A stretch of DNA of 64,000 nucleotides from Asterias rubens (taxonomy: Eukaryota; Echinodermata; Asteroidea; Forcipulatida; Asteriidae). Below the pieces are notes generated by a model that was not told the origin of the DNA, did not search any database, and saw only the letters and a list, made by a program, of their open reading frames with translations. Each line of letters begins with the position of its first letter. Position 1 is the stretch's first letter. The stretch lies in the NCBI RefSeq assembly GCF_902459465.1, contig NC_047075.1:11339119-11403118 (forward strand). The letters run 5' to 3'. Below are positions 11,612-22,865 of this stretch, piece by piece. The translations under genes and the position numbers were made by a program.

Positions 11612-12599
11612 ACTGAACACGTTAACTAATAAATGTCAATGACCTTTGGATAATCACACAGCCACAGAGAATTTTTCCCAATATTGGGGAACAAACTGCA
11701 TTGGTGAATCCAACTTTCAGAGTCATAACACTAGGGGAACTCACTTCAGCCAGCACAATTCAAGATCAATAACTATAAAAGAACATTTTCAAGAGACATG
11801 TGGATAAATTCCTAAAGAACGTCGGGGGGCTCTACATAAGCTTGTCTAAGCTGTCTGCCCCAGTAACCAGAACCACCGTCTCCTCCCCAGTTGTGTGATG
11901 GCGTCGGTGGATTCAAGTAAGTTCAAGTAAGTTCAAATACTATGACTACAAATAAACCAAGAACACGGTGCCAATGTTTTTTTTTTAACAGATTACAAAT
12001 CAAAAGCCATAATACCTTGAGAAGCAGGCATTGCTGATATTATGAAGTAAATTACGCCGGGGTCGACAAATTTGTATGGATTGTTCATTGATAGTATTAT
12101 AACAAAAGTGGTGCAAGAAGAACTTCTCTGAGACAAAAAAAAAGTATTTTCTTCAACTACCACACCAAAACTTCAACGACTTGTTTATCAGCATAAAAAA
12201 ACAAATAACAGCACTAATAGTACAAAGGTTATTATTAAAAAGGATTTAAGATGGTAACTTGAAACAAAGGAAGGAGAATCGATTATGCTAACGGTAAGGG
12301 TGGCTAGAGGGGATGGATTCTGTAGTGTGTCAGGCGAGGATGATTGGAATGTGTTGCAAAACAAGGTAGTGCACGTTATTATGAAAAATTAAAGTATGGG
12401 TCATCAAGACTAGAGCTTGATGATCAAAAAGTAATAAACATTGAAATATACGGACTTGTGGCTGGTGCCAAACATAAAAAACTTTGTCTAGTAAAGACAT
12501 TTTTTAAGCAGTATTTTCTGCTCAACACATGAAACTGGTGGGCCCTGGTATGTGAACGAAATTTTTAAAGCATCTTGGGGAAGGGAAGGGAATCTTGAG

Positions 12600-13396
12600 G
12601 GATTCAAAAGCGTCCATGAGAGAACGTAAGTGTATCTTGAAACGTAAGCGTAGCTGCGTATCCTGAAACGTAAGTGTCGCTGCGTATCTTGAAACGTAAG
12701 CGTAGCTGCGTATCTTGAAACGTAAGTGTAGCTTAGATTGAAAGCACACCTTTTTATACAAATTAAGCATAACATGAAGAAACGTAAGTGATCTTGGAAA
12801 GTAGCGTAGCTTCGTATCTTGGAGCGTAAGCGTAGCTTGACTCGGGTTGAAAGTGTACCCTTGATTGAAAGGGTTACTGGATTGGAACGTAAGCGTTGTT
12901 GCGTATCTTGGAACGTAAGCGTAACTTGACTCGTGATTGAAGCGTACCTTTTAATGGAATTATAGCGTAACTAGAAGGAAAGTAAGCGTATCTTGGAATG
13001 TCAGCGTAGCTTGGAACGTAACCATATCTTTTTTGAACAACTCATGGGGAACTGCAACATTTAAATGCTTAGTCGAGTCGCAACTACGCTATTCAACTCA
13101 CTCTTCGTATCTTGGAGCGTAAGCGTAGCTTGACTCGGGTTGAAAGTGTACCCTTGATTGAAAGGGTTACTGGATTGGAACGTAAGCGTTGTTGCGTATC
13201 TTGGAACGTAAGCGTAACTTGACACGTGATTGAAGCGTACCTTTTAATGGAATTATAGCGTAACTAGAAGGAAAGTAAGCGTATCTTGGAATGTCAGCGT
13301 AGCTTGGAACGTAACATATCTTTTTTGAACAACTCATGGGGAACTGCAACATTTAAATGCTTAGTCGAGTCGCAACTACGCTATTCAACTCACTCT
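12600..13396. repeat. AACGTAAGCGTAGCT minisatellite with 293-bp duplication
   Basis: Words of the form CTTGGAACGTAAGCGTAGCTG recur irregularly about every 25-30 bp. On top of this, 12811-13103 is duplicated almost unchanged at 13104-13396. The same family recurs at 16130-16460. It produces misleading Arg/Tyr/Val-rich frames on the minus strand. Confidence 0.85.
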
Positions 13397-14554
13397 CGGT
13401 CGTGCTGCTACGACTACGTACTGTAGTTCTGACTACGTACTGTAGTCGCGATCGAATTCCTGCTTGGTTAAACACTTTTGTCGCTCACGACTATTTACGA
13501 ATTTCAAAACACAATCTTTCAATCCTTTCAGCATGAGTTTTACTTTATTGTGCTTCGACAAACAATATGCCGCGATGCATCTTGGGCAATGGGAGTTAAA
13601 GATTCGCGACTAGTGGAAGTCGCAGCTATTGAGGAATGACTAGTTGAGTAATAAATTCCATTATAGGTAACCACTTGCTTGTTCTGTATTCTGGCTGGCT
13701 GAAACATGGTCACGTACTAGATCTAGTGATCGCGCACGCGTTTTATTCGTGGGCGGGCGGGCGGGCACTAGTCTTGGAAAATAGTTTTTGGCTACAGCGC
13801 CCTCTCTTGACTTAAACCATGAACAGCAACTACAAAACCGAACAAAAGTTGTTAACAAGAATGCTATTTAAACAAGTTTACAGTCCCAATGTTTTTGTTT
13901 ATCAATTAAATGTAATTTTGGTACACTTCTGCCGCTGACGGCGTGCGTCAAAATTAATTTCCATAAAAAAGCTGAACCTTATTAAAATGCTTTCAATTAA
14001 AATTATTGACTGAAAGCATTTTAAGTAATTTCACCTATTTTGTTACCGTTTGTGTTAAAACTGGTCTTTCATTATATTCTACTTCCTGTCAGAGACATTG
14101 TGGCAATCGTTGAGGATGCGTCAAAAGTGTCAACAAAAAGACACAGGTTTTATCATGCGCTGCCAGCGTTCCAGTAGGACGGCGTAGCGTGTAGCACTTG
14201 CGTGTATTGGATAAAAAGATTGATAGATAATGCCGTAAATTTAGGCTTTATTATGCCGTACTTACTGGTAAAGTGTTTAATTCTTCAGTCGCGGTATAAT
14301 GCTAACAAACATTAACGTATTTCGTTTTTTAAAAAAACGACAAAAAAATCACCCGCGGTCGAAATAGTAAATCGCCGCGGCTAAATAGCCGTGAATTTGT
14401 TAGGGCAATGTCCTAAAAACGCTCCCATAATCTGCAATTATTTTTGTAATAAATTTTTCTTTCACCTGCACTTGGAACTGAATCGTCATAAACCAGCCTG
14501 AATTTAAGTTGCAGTTTGTTCCTCCAAATTGAGAAAATTGTCTGCTATGGCTAC
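13397..14554. other. Interior of foldback element, nothing recognised
   Basis: No coding region is supported. The sequence at 13400-13470 (GACTACGTACTGTAGT words) recurs around 16750-16790. A short hairpin with AAAATGCTTTCA arms lies at 13983-14023. Confidence 0.5.
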
Positions 14555-14772
14555 GTGATGATCTAATATCATTGAACATTTTGAGTTAACATTTCCAGTC
14601 GTGTAGCCAACCTTATAACAGCGATCGATAATTAAACGTTTATCATCAGCAGTAAGAAAGTGTGCACGACGACTATGTTGTCTAACGACTTGATTTCAAG
14701 TCTAGCATACTGGTCCGTCGCGCGGGCGGCGCTTCCTGCTATTATGCTAATGTACGTGCTACTATGCTAATA

Positions 14773-14930
14773 TAGCGCGAAACAGAGATATATATAGAAT
14801 GAAACAAAAATATATAGAACAAAGAGGCCGCACTGTGAGGCCTGGCCATTATTCGTCGAAGGGGGCGCTTCGTTCTATATATATTTTTGTTCATTCTATA
14901 TATCTGTTTCGCGCTATATATGTTTTGTAT
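14773..14930. repeat. Hairpin of TATAGAA arrays
   Basis: TATAGCGCGAAACAGAGATA (from 14773) pairs with TATATCTGTTTCGCGCTATA (to about 14920) around the end of inverted-repeat element 1. Confidence 0.7.
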
Positions 14931-15489
14931 GGGCGGCCAAAAGCTAAATAAAATAAAAACTAACTATATTTTTGAAAACTAACATAAAAACCGAAAATCA
15001 AAGAACAATTACAAATAATTAAATAACAAAAATAAAACGAATAATAAATTAACGAAATATATGTGTTGATCGTAAACACAGAGCACCAAAATGTTATAAT
15101 GAATATCATTTTTTTAAAAACAGTATACTGTAAATTTAGACTAAAGGGAAAAGCTGAAGAATTAATCAAAACTGGAAATATTAATCCATTCGAAAAAATT
15201 ACACTAAATGTGTCTAAATTAACAATACAAAAAAAAATATCCAACAAAATTATTCATTAGAAAACAAATACACTAAATAAAATAAAAATTTATAATAAAA
15301 AAAATGTTTGTCCCTTAAAAATAAGTACACGAAATGTTTTTAAAATTAACAATAAAAAAACTATCCCTTAAAAAAAAATACTTTTTTTTTTTTATTAATT
15401 CTTACCTAAAAACCTACAACGTAAACTAAAATGCACAAGCTACGTTGAACAATTTAAACAAACATTGAGGGCGTCAAACTAAAGAAAAT

Positions 15490-15570
15490 TTGTGTAAAGG
15501 ACAAATTTTGTAAAGGACAAATTTTGTAAAGGACAAATTGTGTAAAGGACAAATTGTGTAAAGGACAAAT
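15490..15570 (+). repeat. GTAAAGGACAAATT short tandem repeat
   Basis: Five near-perfect 16-bp copies of TGTAAAGGACAAATT. The complement is found at 17562-17612 in the opposite arm. Confidence 0.9.
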
Positions 15571-16129
15571 TTCAGAATCAACGAACAAAAGTTTTTACGA
15601 ACTGACCATAAATGAACATAGAGGGCGCGTATAATGGCGAGTCGCGAATATATTTCCCAGTGGTAAGGCCAAGATTTCCCATTGGCTGCAAGACAGCATT
15701 TTCATAGTGCATCACTTCTCGCCGGGCCAGTGTTCCCCTATTAAAGCTATTATTTGCTCTATGGTCTGAGATGCTGGCCATGCAATTGCAAGACGACTTA
15801 AAAGTTAAAAACTATTGTACGTGTATCCTTGGAGGTAGGATCCATATGGAGCATTTTGCCATATGCAGCTGAAAGCTGGCCTACTCTGGTGGCTTACGAT
15901 CAGGGATAACATGAAAATAAAATAAAATCAGTGATACAGTCTGCTCTGAAAACCAGTTGAAATTTTGGACTTTTGGCTGGTGCCCGACTAAATTTGTTGA
16001 TAGTGAAGAAATTTTGTTAGCAGTATGATTTGCTAAACAAATGAAACTGGTGGACCCTGTTAGTAGTCACAGTGAAATATTTTTTAATCTTGGGGGAAGG
16101 GAATCTTGAGGGATTCGAAAGCGTCCTTG

Positions 16130-16460
16130 GTTTTTGAAACGTAAGTGATGCTGCAAATCTGAAACGTGAGCCTATCGACTAGGGATTGAAAGCGTACCTT
16201 TTGATACAATATAGCGTAACTTGGAACCTAAATGTGTCTTGGAATGTAAAGCGTGGCTGCGTAGCTTGGAACGTAACCATATCTTTTGGAACGTAAGCGT
16301 AGCTGGGTATCTTGGAACGTAAACATAGCTGCGTATCTTGGAACGTAAGCGTAACTTGACTCGGGCTTGAAAATGTTTACCGTTTTGATAGTATAGCGTA
16401 ACTTGAAGGAAAGTAAGCGTATCTTGGAACGTAAGCGTATCTGAGTAGCTGCGTAGCCAA
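16130..16460. repeat. AACGTAAGCGTAGCT minisatellite, second locus
   Basis: The same irregular repeat words as at 12600-13396, again inside an inverted-repeat element. Confidence 0.8.
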
Positions 16461-18357
16461 GGAACAACCATGGTTATAAGGTTGGAGACTTTGTTATAAG
16501 TTGAAACACAATGGTTTTTAGAGCAACTGCAGATCTGGTTGTGTGACATACAATCGGCTTACTAGCATAAGATTAAAAGCATGAGTGTAGACTTGTACAA
16601 GTCCTTCGTAAGTATTATCACAACACTATAATACAAAATATCTTTTGGAAAGTAGTCTTAACCATATCTTTTGGAACAACTCATGGGAAATTGCGGATTT
16701 TGATTGCTTAGTCGAGTCGCGACTATTGGTATTCAACCCACTTGGTTAGTCGTGCGACTAAGACTACGTACTATGAAAGTAGTCGCGATCGAATTCGTGA
16801 AGTGCGCACGGGCACAACAAAATCCCCCGCTAACCTGTGAAAATGTTGACGTAAGCAAAGAATTTCCTGCTTTCCAAAGTGTTGATTCTTTGCTTACGGT
16901 GAGGAGCTGCTAACGTAGATAACGAATGCGCAAGAGCCGAAATTCCCCGCTATCTTGTGAAACACGCTTGACATAGCGCAGAATTCCCTGCTTCCGCAAG
17001 TGTCGATACGCACAGTAAACAGAGCCTTGGAATTGGGGGCGGGCTCCAGTGCTCTGATGTGTACATGAAAACCCCCATTATATCATGGGAAATTCCCGAA
17101 TTTCTACAAGAGCTTTTCTTTTTTTGGCAGGTCCATAGCACACACATGATCAGCCATGAAAGCACAGGTTTTTATCAATGATCGCCACCATGCATGGACA
17201 GTATCATGGACTGTATGCATGTACATGTACATGAACCCATCATGCATGGACCCATGCACTGCAAGCACAGGCGGGGCGGTCAACTGTGAAATAAAATTGT
17301 TTTTTATTATTATGGCTCCATGAAATCACATGTTTCAACCCATACAGCTATTCTTATTATATGATAATAGCTTTAATAATAGGGGAACACTGGCCCGGCG
17401 AGAAGTGATGTACGATGAAGATGCTATCTAACAGTCTTGCAGCCAATGGGAAATCTTGGCCCTACCACTGGGAAATAAATTCGCGACTCGCCATTATACG
17501 CGCCCTCTATGTTCATTTATGGTCAGTTCGTAAACAATTTTGTTCGTTGATTCTGAAATGTGTCCTTTACACAATTTTGTCCTTTACAAAATTTGTCCTT
17601 TACAAAATTTGTCTTTAGTTTGACGCCCTCAATGTTTGTTTAATTTCTAACGTAGCTTGTGCATTTTAGTTGACGTTGTTGGTTTTCAGGTAGAATTAAT
17701 TTTAAAAAAGGGACAAACCTTTTTATGTTATTTATTTTTTTATTTAGTGTATTTTTTTTCTAATGGATTATTTTATTGCATATGTTTTTTTTTTAATTGT
17801 TAAATTTAAAAACATTTCGTGTAATTATTTTTAAGGGACAAACATTCTTTTTGTTTTTATTTTTTTTATTTTGTGTATTTTTTTCGACTGGATTATTTTA
17901 TTTTATTTCATTTTTTTTTTTTTTTTTTATTGTTAATCTAAAAACATTTCGTGTATGTATTTTTAAGGGACAACAATTTGTTTTATTATAACCTTGTTTA
18001 ATTTAGTGTAATTTTCTTTCTATTGGATTCTTTTAAGGGATAATCATTTTGTTATCATTAACTTTTTTTTCACTTAGTGTAATTTCTTCTAATGGATTAA
18101 TAATTCCAGTTTTGACTAATTCTTTAGCTTTTCCCTTTCGTCTAAATTTCCAGTATACTGTTTTTTGTTATGTTATTCATTTTAAACTTTTGATGCTCTG
18201 TGTTTACGATCAACGCATAAATTTTGTTAATTTATTATTTGTTTTATTTTTTATCTTTAATATTTGTAATTGTTCTTTGATATTTTTTTTATGTTAGTTT
18301 TCAAAAATATAGTTAGTTTTTATTTTATTTAGCTTTTGGCCCTTTTGGCCGCCCATA

Positions 18358-18737
18358 GTTTCGTTCCATATATTTCTGTTTTGTTCTATCTATTTTTATT
18401 TCGTTATATATATTTTTATTTCGTTCTGTATATAGATATTTTCGTTCTTTATATTTTTTTATTTTGTCCTATATATATTTATTTCATTCTATATAATTTT
18501 TCGCTCTCTATATTTTTATTTCATACTGTATATATTTTATTTCGTTATATATATTTTTTTTAGTTCTATATATTTTTATTTAGTTCTATATATTTTTGTG
18601 TTTTGTTCTATAAATATTTATTTTTGTTCTATATATTTTTTATTTCGTCCTATACATATTTGTTTCGTTCTATATTTATTGGTTTAATTCTATATTATTG
18701 GTGTCGTAATAAAGTCATAAACGGCGCCCCATATGCA
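18358..18737. repeat. TTTCGTTCTATA minisatellite arm (right)
   Basis: Reverse complement in character to 6560-6990. It ends at AAACGGCGCCCCATATGCAG, the counterpart of the left boundary at 6528. Confidence 0.85.
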
Positions 18738-18966
18738 GACGACCGAAAGTAAACTTCTTGTATATGTTTTTGATTGGTCGTCAAAATCAAACAAAACACA
18801 TAACAAAACACGGTTGATTTTAGTCACTGCATTTGTTTATTGATATCATTGTATCGAATGTAATCACTGTCTATATAATTGTGGATAAAGACATGAGTCC
18901 GGTCTATGTTTGCGGCCCCTGCAGGCCGATCGGTAAATCTGCTCGCCAGAGAGTGCGTCATCTGGG

Positions 18967-19110
18967 TTAAAGGGAAGGTACACGTTTAGTAATTGTAAAA
19001 GACCAATCTTCTCACTTGGTGTATCCCAACAGAAGCATAAAATAACAAGCCTGTGAAATATAGTAGGTTTTCTCGGTCAAATTTGGCAAATGAGCAGCCA
19101 ATTTCATTTT
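18967..19110 (-). mobile_element. Fragment of GGGAAGG-TTAA MITE (family 2)
   Basis: TTAAAGGGAAGGTACAC followed by CTTCTCACTTGGTGTATCCC and CAACAAGCCTGTGAAA-like sequence. It matches the full copy at 45175-45553 but is truncated. Confidence 0.6.
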
Positions 19111-19731
19111 CATGCGTTCGAATTAAAGATGTTTGCCTCCCCAGAGTTGTTACTGCTATTCAAATTCAGAATTCGGCCATTCAATCTCGTTTTGAGTCGA
19201 GTCAAATTCCTTTAGCACTATGTTCAATTTAGTGTATCGTCATTCTTTTTCGAGAATCACACGCTCAAAGAAATGTTTGCGAATTTGAATGCTGCTTTGA
19301 TGAATTGTTAAAATGAAGGATTGTTTTGTTCAATCGAATGACGTAACATTACATTCGACCAATCATAAAACCAAATCGAATGACCCTTTTCAGTGGCATT
19401 CGATTTCGTGCGAAATAGAATAGCTTGGTGGTTAAATTGGCTGCTCTTTTTCCGAAATTAGGTGAGAAAACCTATAGTTTGTTTGGTATGTTGGTATATC
19501 CTGTGCGATTTTTTATAGTTAAATTGTTTTCTGTTGCTGTACGAGTGGAATTTAAATTAAATGCATTGTTTTTACCTGATTAATTAAGCAATTGAATTCA
19601 ATTAAATTCAAAAGCCCAAGTGCAAGAGAATATATTCGAACGAATTGGGATTTCAGGGAGGACAAGAGGTCGAACCAATGAACTCTCTTTTAAATACGAT
19701 TTTGCTTAAGAGGGAATTATTAGTATTATTA

Positions 19732-19866
19732 AGGGAATATAAGGGTAGCGACTAGTTCTTTCAAGGCCGTTTGAAACAGGCAAGGTCGAATTTATCACTC
19801 GGCAATTCGACCCTACAAGGTTTTAAACGGCCGTGAAAGAACTACTAGCTACCTTTTTATTCCCAT
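19732..19866. repeat. Long imperfect hairpin
   Basis: AGTTCTTTCAAGGCCGTTT on the left pairs with AAACGGCCGTGAAAGAACT on the right. The outer stem extends through GGGAATA...TATTCCC, giving arms of about 50 bp around an A/T-rich loop. This is a foldback MITE-like structure without coding capacity. Confidence 0.7.
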
Positions 19867-20033
19867 TCATAGATGCATGTTTGGATAAAAGGCTTAATAA
19901 AGTAAGAAACTCTGTAAAACTTATCCGTTTCCGACGTGCTTGAGCTCTGTGTTTCCGTTTATACCTCCATGGTATCCGTATGTTGCATGCCTACTTCCGA
20001 CACTTTCCGGTTCCGTTGGTGCGAATGCGCGTA

Positions 20034-20142
20034 TAGTCTTGGTGCAACACGTTCTGGTTTTCCTTTCACACACAGCGCGCGCGGCCATCTCACCGACAGC
20101 GTATGTATCGACCGTAACGAGACACGTTTTGCATCAAGACTA
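20034..20142. mobile_element. Short MITE related to the RecQ element's ends
   Basis: It starts AGTCTTGGTGCAACACGT and ends with the complement of AGTCTTGATGCAAAACGTG. These ends match the first about 20 bp of the 147-bp TIR at 7266. It is probably a non-autonomous relative. Confidence 0.6.
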
Positions 20143-20989
20143 GCGCGGAGTATCCGCTAACAACCGGTTATAAACACTGGTCATTGTCAAAGGTTTAAAC
20201 TACCCACGTTAAGCGCTCTTCACCATTAGTTATTTATGAATATTGGTTTATTAAAACACAAACAAATATCGAAGCTACAAGTTGAGTTGAGTTTAAAATA
20301 CAGAGATTCTAAAAAAAAAATTACATGTTATAAATAACAGAAAAACCATTAGGAAATACATTTTGTTTTTATTCATTAAAAAGGCAAACTGGCTAGTGCC
20401 AGTGACAAATTAGATAAAAAAATAATTGCACGGCAAGTAACATTAAAGGAACAACGTGAAAGGATAGGGACAAAAGCCATACCAACTGAGCGAACAAAAA
20501 TCAACAGCCATTGTTGAGTGCTGGGACAAGGGATGGGATGCAACTATTTGTGTAACGACCAGTCCTACATTTTTAGGGCTTATATTGTTTGCATACCGCA
20601 AGTTGTTGTTTTTGTTTTTTGTTTTGGTGGGAGCCATTGCCTGTAGATTCAAGCAAGGTCTTACCAAAAAGAGCCTGGATCAAGGCGCAACAGCCAGCCG
20701 CGACCTGCAAAATCCCAGTCCCCATCACTGATTTCCGTCACAGCTTGTTTCAAAGCGTTAAAGCATCCGCATGTGCAGACTGAAGTGTATCAGAATGTTT
20801 GACAAAGTACTTGCAGTTTATGTTTGGTTTGTCATGGAACTCGGCAAGTTGTATGAGAAAATCCTTTGTCTGTCCTATGAAGCTCGGCTACATAAGGATA
20901 TCAAGCAATACCGGGGCGATAGCTTCTCTAATAACCTCCAAGGTAGTTTGTAAGTACATGTATAACAAAATAACCAGTGACGGCAGAGA
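20143..20989. other. No confident gene; weak minus-strand coding trace
   Basis: Reading the minus strand from 20950 to 20650 gives long protein-like stretches (for example EVIREAIAPVLLDIL and QLAEFHDKPN) broken by stops, with a plausible acceptor/donor pair around 20676-20716. This could be a decayed gene, but I do not recognise it. Confidence 0.25.
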
Positions 20990-21127
20990 GGACCTGTAAT
21001 GTTTAAGGCTGGATGATGATCGATGAATATTATTTTTTTTCTTTTCTTTTTACCCGTACACCGATGTGTGTTAGCACTGTATACTCAGTACTTTCCCGAG
21101 TCCTGTGAAAAAATATCACAGGCATGT

Positions 21128-21200
21128 TACTCGGGTGGGATTCGAACCCACGACCCTTGCAATTCTAGAGCAGTGTCTTACCAACTAGACTACCGAGATT
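21128..21200 (-). tRNA. tRNA-like region, repeat unit 1
   Basis: On the minus strand it has an acceptor-like CTCGG/CCGAG pairing, a D stem GTCT/AGAC, and a T arm GTGGG-TTCGAAT-CCCAC. The anticodon stem pairs poorly, so amino-acid identity cannot be given. It is tRNA-derived (internal A and B boxes) rather than a certain tRNA gene. Confidence 0.45.
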
Positions 21201-21374
21201 GCCCGGCAGCTAGAGGCAGTTCGAATCAGCGGGTACCGCAACGATATAATAGATGTTAAATTTGCATCGGGGATAAAGAATATTAATTTTGGTTTTTTAC
21301 CCATACATAGATGTGTGTTAGCACTGTATACTCAGTACTTTCCCGAGTCCTGTGAAAAAATATCACAGGCATGT

Positions 21375-21447
21375 TACTCGGGTGGGATTCGAACCCACGA
21401 CCCTTGCAATTCTAGAGCAGTGTCTTACCAACTAGACTACCGAGATT
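21375..21447 (-). tRNA. tRNA-like region, repeat unit 2
   Basis: Identical to the unit 1 tRNA-like region, offset by 247 bp. Confidence 0.45.
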
Positions 21448-21621
21448 GCCCGGCAGCTAGAGGCAGTTCGAATCAGCGGGTACCGCAACGATATAATAGA
21501 TGTTAAATTTGCATCGGGGATAAAGAATATTAATTTTGGTTTTTTACCCATACACCGATGTGTGTTAGCACTGTATACTCAGTACTTTCCCGAGTCCTGT
21601 GAAAAAATATCACAGGCATGT

Positions 21622-21694
21622 TACTCGGGTGGGATTCGAACCCACGACCCTTGCAATTCTAGAGCAGTGTCTTACCAACTAGACTACCGAGATT
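21622..21694 (-). tRNA. tRNA-like region, repeat unit 3
   Basis: Identical tRNA-like core to units 1 and 2. The 15-bp insertion of this unit lies outside the core. Confidence 0.45.
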
Positions 21695-21791
21695 GCCCGG
21701 CAGCTAGAGGCAGTTCGAATCCCATGTTTTGGCAGCGGGTACCGCAAAGATATAATAGATGTTAAATTTGCATCGGGGATAAAGAATATTA

Positions 21792-22151
21792 ATTTTTGTT
21801 TTTGTTTTTTTTAGTCCGAGGAAGGCGTGTCCGGATTGGTCGACCGAAGAGAAGAGTAGCCGGTGGGATACCAGTCGTAGCATGAGGTGTGGCGCGGTAG
21901 TTGCATAAGAATTGGTACATGGATTGTTTCCATGGTTTGCAGTCAGCGATGGATGTGCGATAAGTTTTCTTCAGAGTTTTCATGAAGCGTTCAACTTCTC
22001 CGTTCGCGCGTGGCCAACGGGGTGTAACTTTGCGATGTCGAAATCCTAGGTAGTCACTGAATTTTTCAAATTCGCTGCTATTAAACGGTTGGCCGTTGTC
22101 AGTACGTACGACTTCAGGCACGCCGAAGGTAGCGAATATGCGATCGAGCAC
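21792..22151 (-). pseudogene. Integrase core fragment of the LTR element
   Basis: The integrase family inserts element DNA into chromosomes through a DDE active site. The frame holds the second Asp in RTDNGQPF and the Glu in NGEVERFMK, with the usual NYRATPHATTG and LLFGRPIRT C-terminal motifs. The first catalytic Asp and the zinc-binding N-terminus are missing because gag sequence joins here out of frame. Not functional. Confidence 0.85.
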
Positions 22152-22779
22152 ATGTAGACAACAATTTCTGCAGTGTTAGTTCAGATTCACGCAAGGCATG
22201 GCGTCTCAGCTTGGATGAGGCACATCCCTGGATTATTTGAGATTTTACTTCAGAATCTTTGTCATAAAAATCACATTTTTGTGCTTGTTCTTGCAATCGT
22301 GTGAGAAAGTCACTCACTGGTTCAGTAGCAGACTACTTCATAGATCTGAATGCGAATATATCATACTCAATATTCCTTTGAGGCGAGAAATGTTCAGTTA
22401 AATGTTCCTTGGCCGACGAATAATCTGATCCTGTATCCCCCAAGGTCTCGAAAATATCCATGACTTCTGGACCTGAGTAATGGAGGAGGAGCGCCCTCTG
22501 TTGTTTATCATCGGTAATGTTAAACGCTACGAAAAGATTATCCAATCTCTTTACATATTTCTGCCACGGTAGATGGCTCAGTATGAGGCTGAAAACTCGG
22601 GAACTGAGGCAGATTTGTAACAGACATAATTGGCGAGAGTTCAATGTTATATGTGACGATGGCCGATGAGGATGTTGATGTATTCTTGTGACGTTACGTG
22701 GATTACGCATCCAACGTGTGTGATAAGAAATGCACAGAGTCAAGGAAAACGTAGCCAAAAACTTACTCAGTTTTGACAC
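22114..22779 (-). pseudogene. Gag fragment of the LTR element
   Basis: The protein resembles Ty3/gypsy Gag. It has a PWQKYVKRLDN-like start, GPEVMDIFETL, AKEHLTEHFSP and NIEYDIFAFRSMK, then an in-frame TAG at about 22333. It continues SDFLTRLQEQAQKCDF and IIQGCASSKLRRHAL. The N-terminal part is out of frame. No CCHC knuckle remains before the deletion junction near 22145. Confidence 0.75.
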
Positions 22780-22865
22780 AAATTCCCCACGAAAACTTGT
22801 CCTGATGACGATGGAAATAAAGTTTGATGTTTTAACTTTACGATGATCCCATCCTCGTCGCCAAT

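Larger units (their letters stand above)
6985..14885. mobile_element. Inverted-repeat element 1, host of the RecQ element
   Basis: The left end starts at AAGCGCCCCTTTCGACGAAT and the right end is the reverse complement of AAGCGCCCCCTTCGACGAAT. Homology between the arms runs through a shared ACTTGAAATCAAGTCGTTAG block to GGCTACACGACTG. It resumes on the left after the RecQ element (from 11612, GTTAACTAATAAATG) and matches the right arm (GTTAACTCAAAATG, reverse complement of about 14570). The right arm therefore preserves the uninterrupted site. Confidence 0.7.
14935..18357. mobile_element. Inverted-repeat element 2 with 0.8-1 kb arms
   Basis: The left arm 14935-15760 and right arm 17360-18357 are diverged reverse complements, sharing GGCGGCCAAAAGCTAAATAA, CAAAGAACAATTACAAATAA and the CGCCGGGCCAGTGTTCCCCT block. 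The arms carry a 16-bp tandem repeat (TGTAAAGGACAAATT). The interior (15830-17340) holds the AACGTAAGCGTAG minisatellite and no gene. It is a typical non-autonomous foldback architecture. Confidence 0.7.
6528..18737. mobile_element. Large nested foldback-type composite
   Basis: The outer boundaries are inverted copies: GCAGATATGGGGCGCCG near 6527 on the plus strand, and its complement ending ATATGCAGAC near 18737. Next to each boundary lie A/T-rich arrays of TATAGAACGAAA (left) and TTTCGTTCTATA (right). Inside are two further inverted-repeat pairs (6985-7265 plus 11612-11665 against 14555-14885, and 14935-15760 against 17360-18357) and a RecQ-bearing element. No transposase could be recognised. 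The nesting order is inference. Confidence 0.6.
21049..21787. repeat. Three tandem 247-bp tRNA-derived repeat units
   Basis: Units at 21049-21295, 21296-21542 and 21543-21787 are nearly identical. The third has a 15-bp insertion (CATGTTTTGGCAG region). Each contains a minus-strand tRNA-like region and a TTTCCCGAGTCCTGTG lead. Translation of the non-tRNA strand gives the well-known GGIRTHDP artefact of tRNA-derived repeats, so these are not proteins. Confidence 0.9.

Noticed and set aside
20443-20953. Minus-strand coding-like region left of the LTR element
   Set aside because: Protein-like stretches are interrupted by several stops and no family was recognised, so it is recorded only as a weak trace.
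21023-21765. Three repeated open frames with GGIRTHDP-type peptide
   Set aside because: This peptide is the antisense translation of a tRNA-like T arm (GGGTTCGAATCCCAC). The frames follow the 247-bp repeat and are not proteins.
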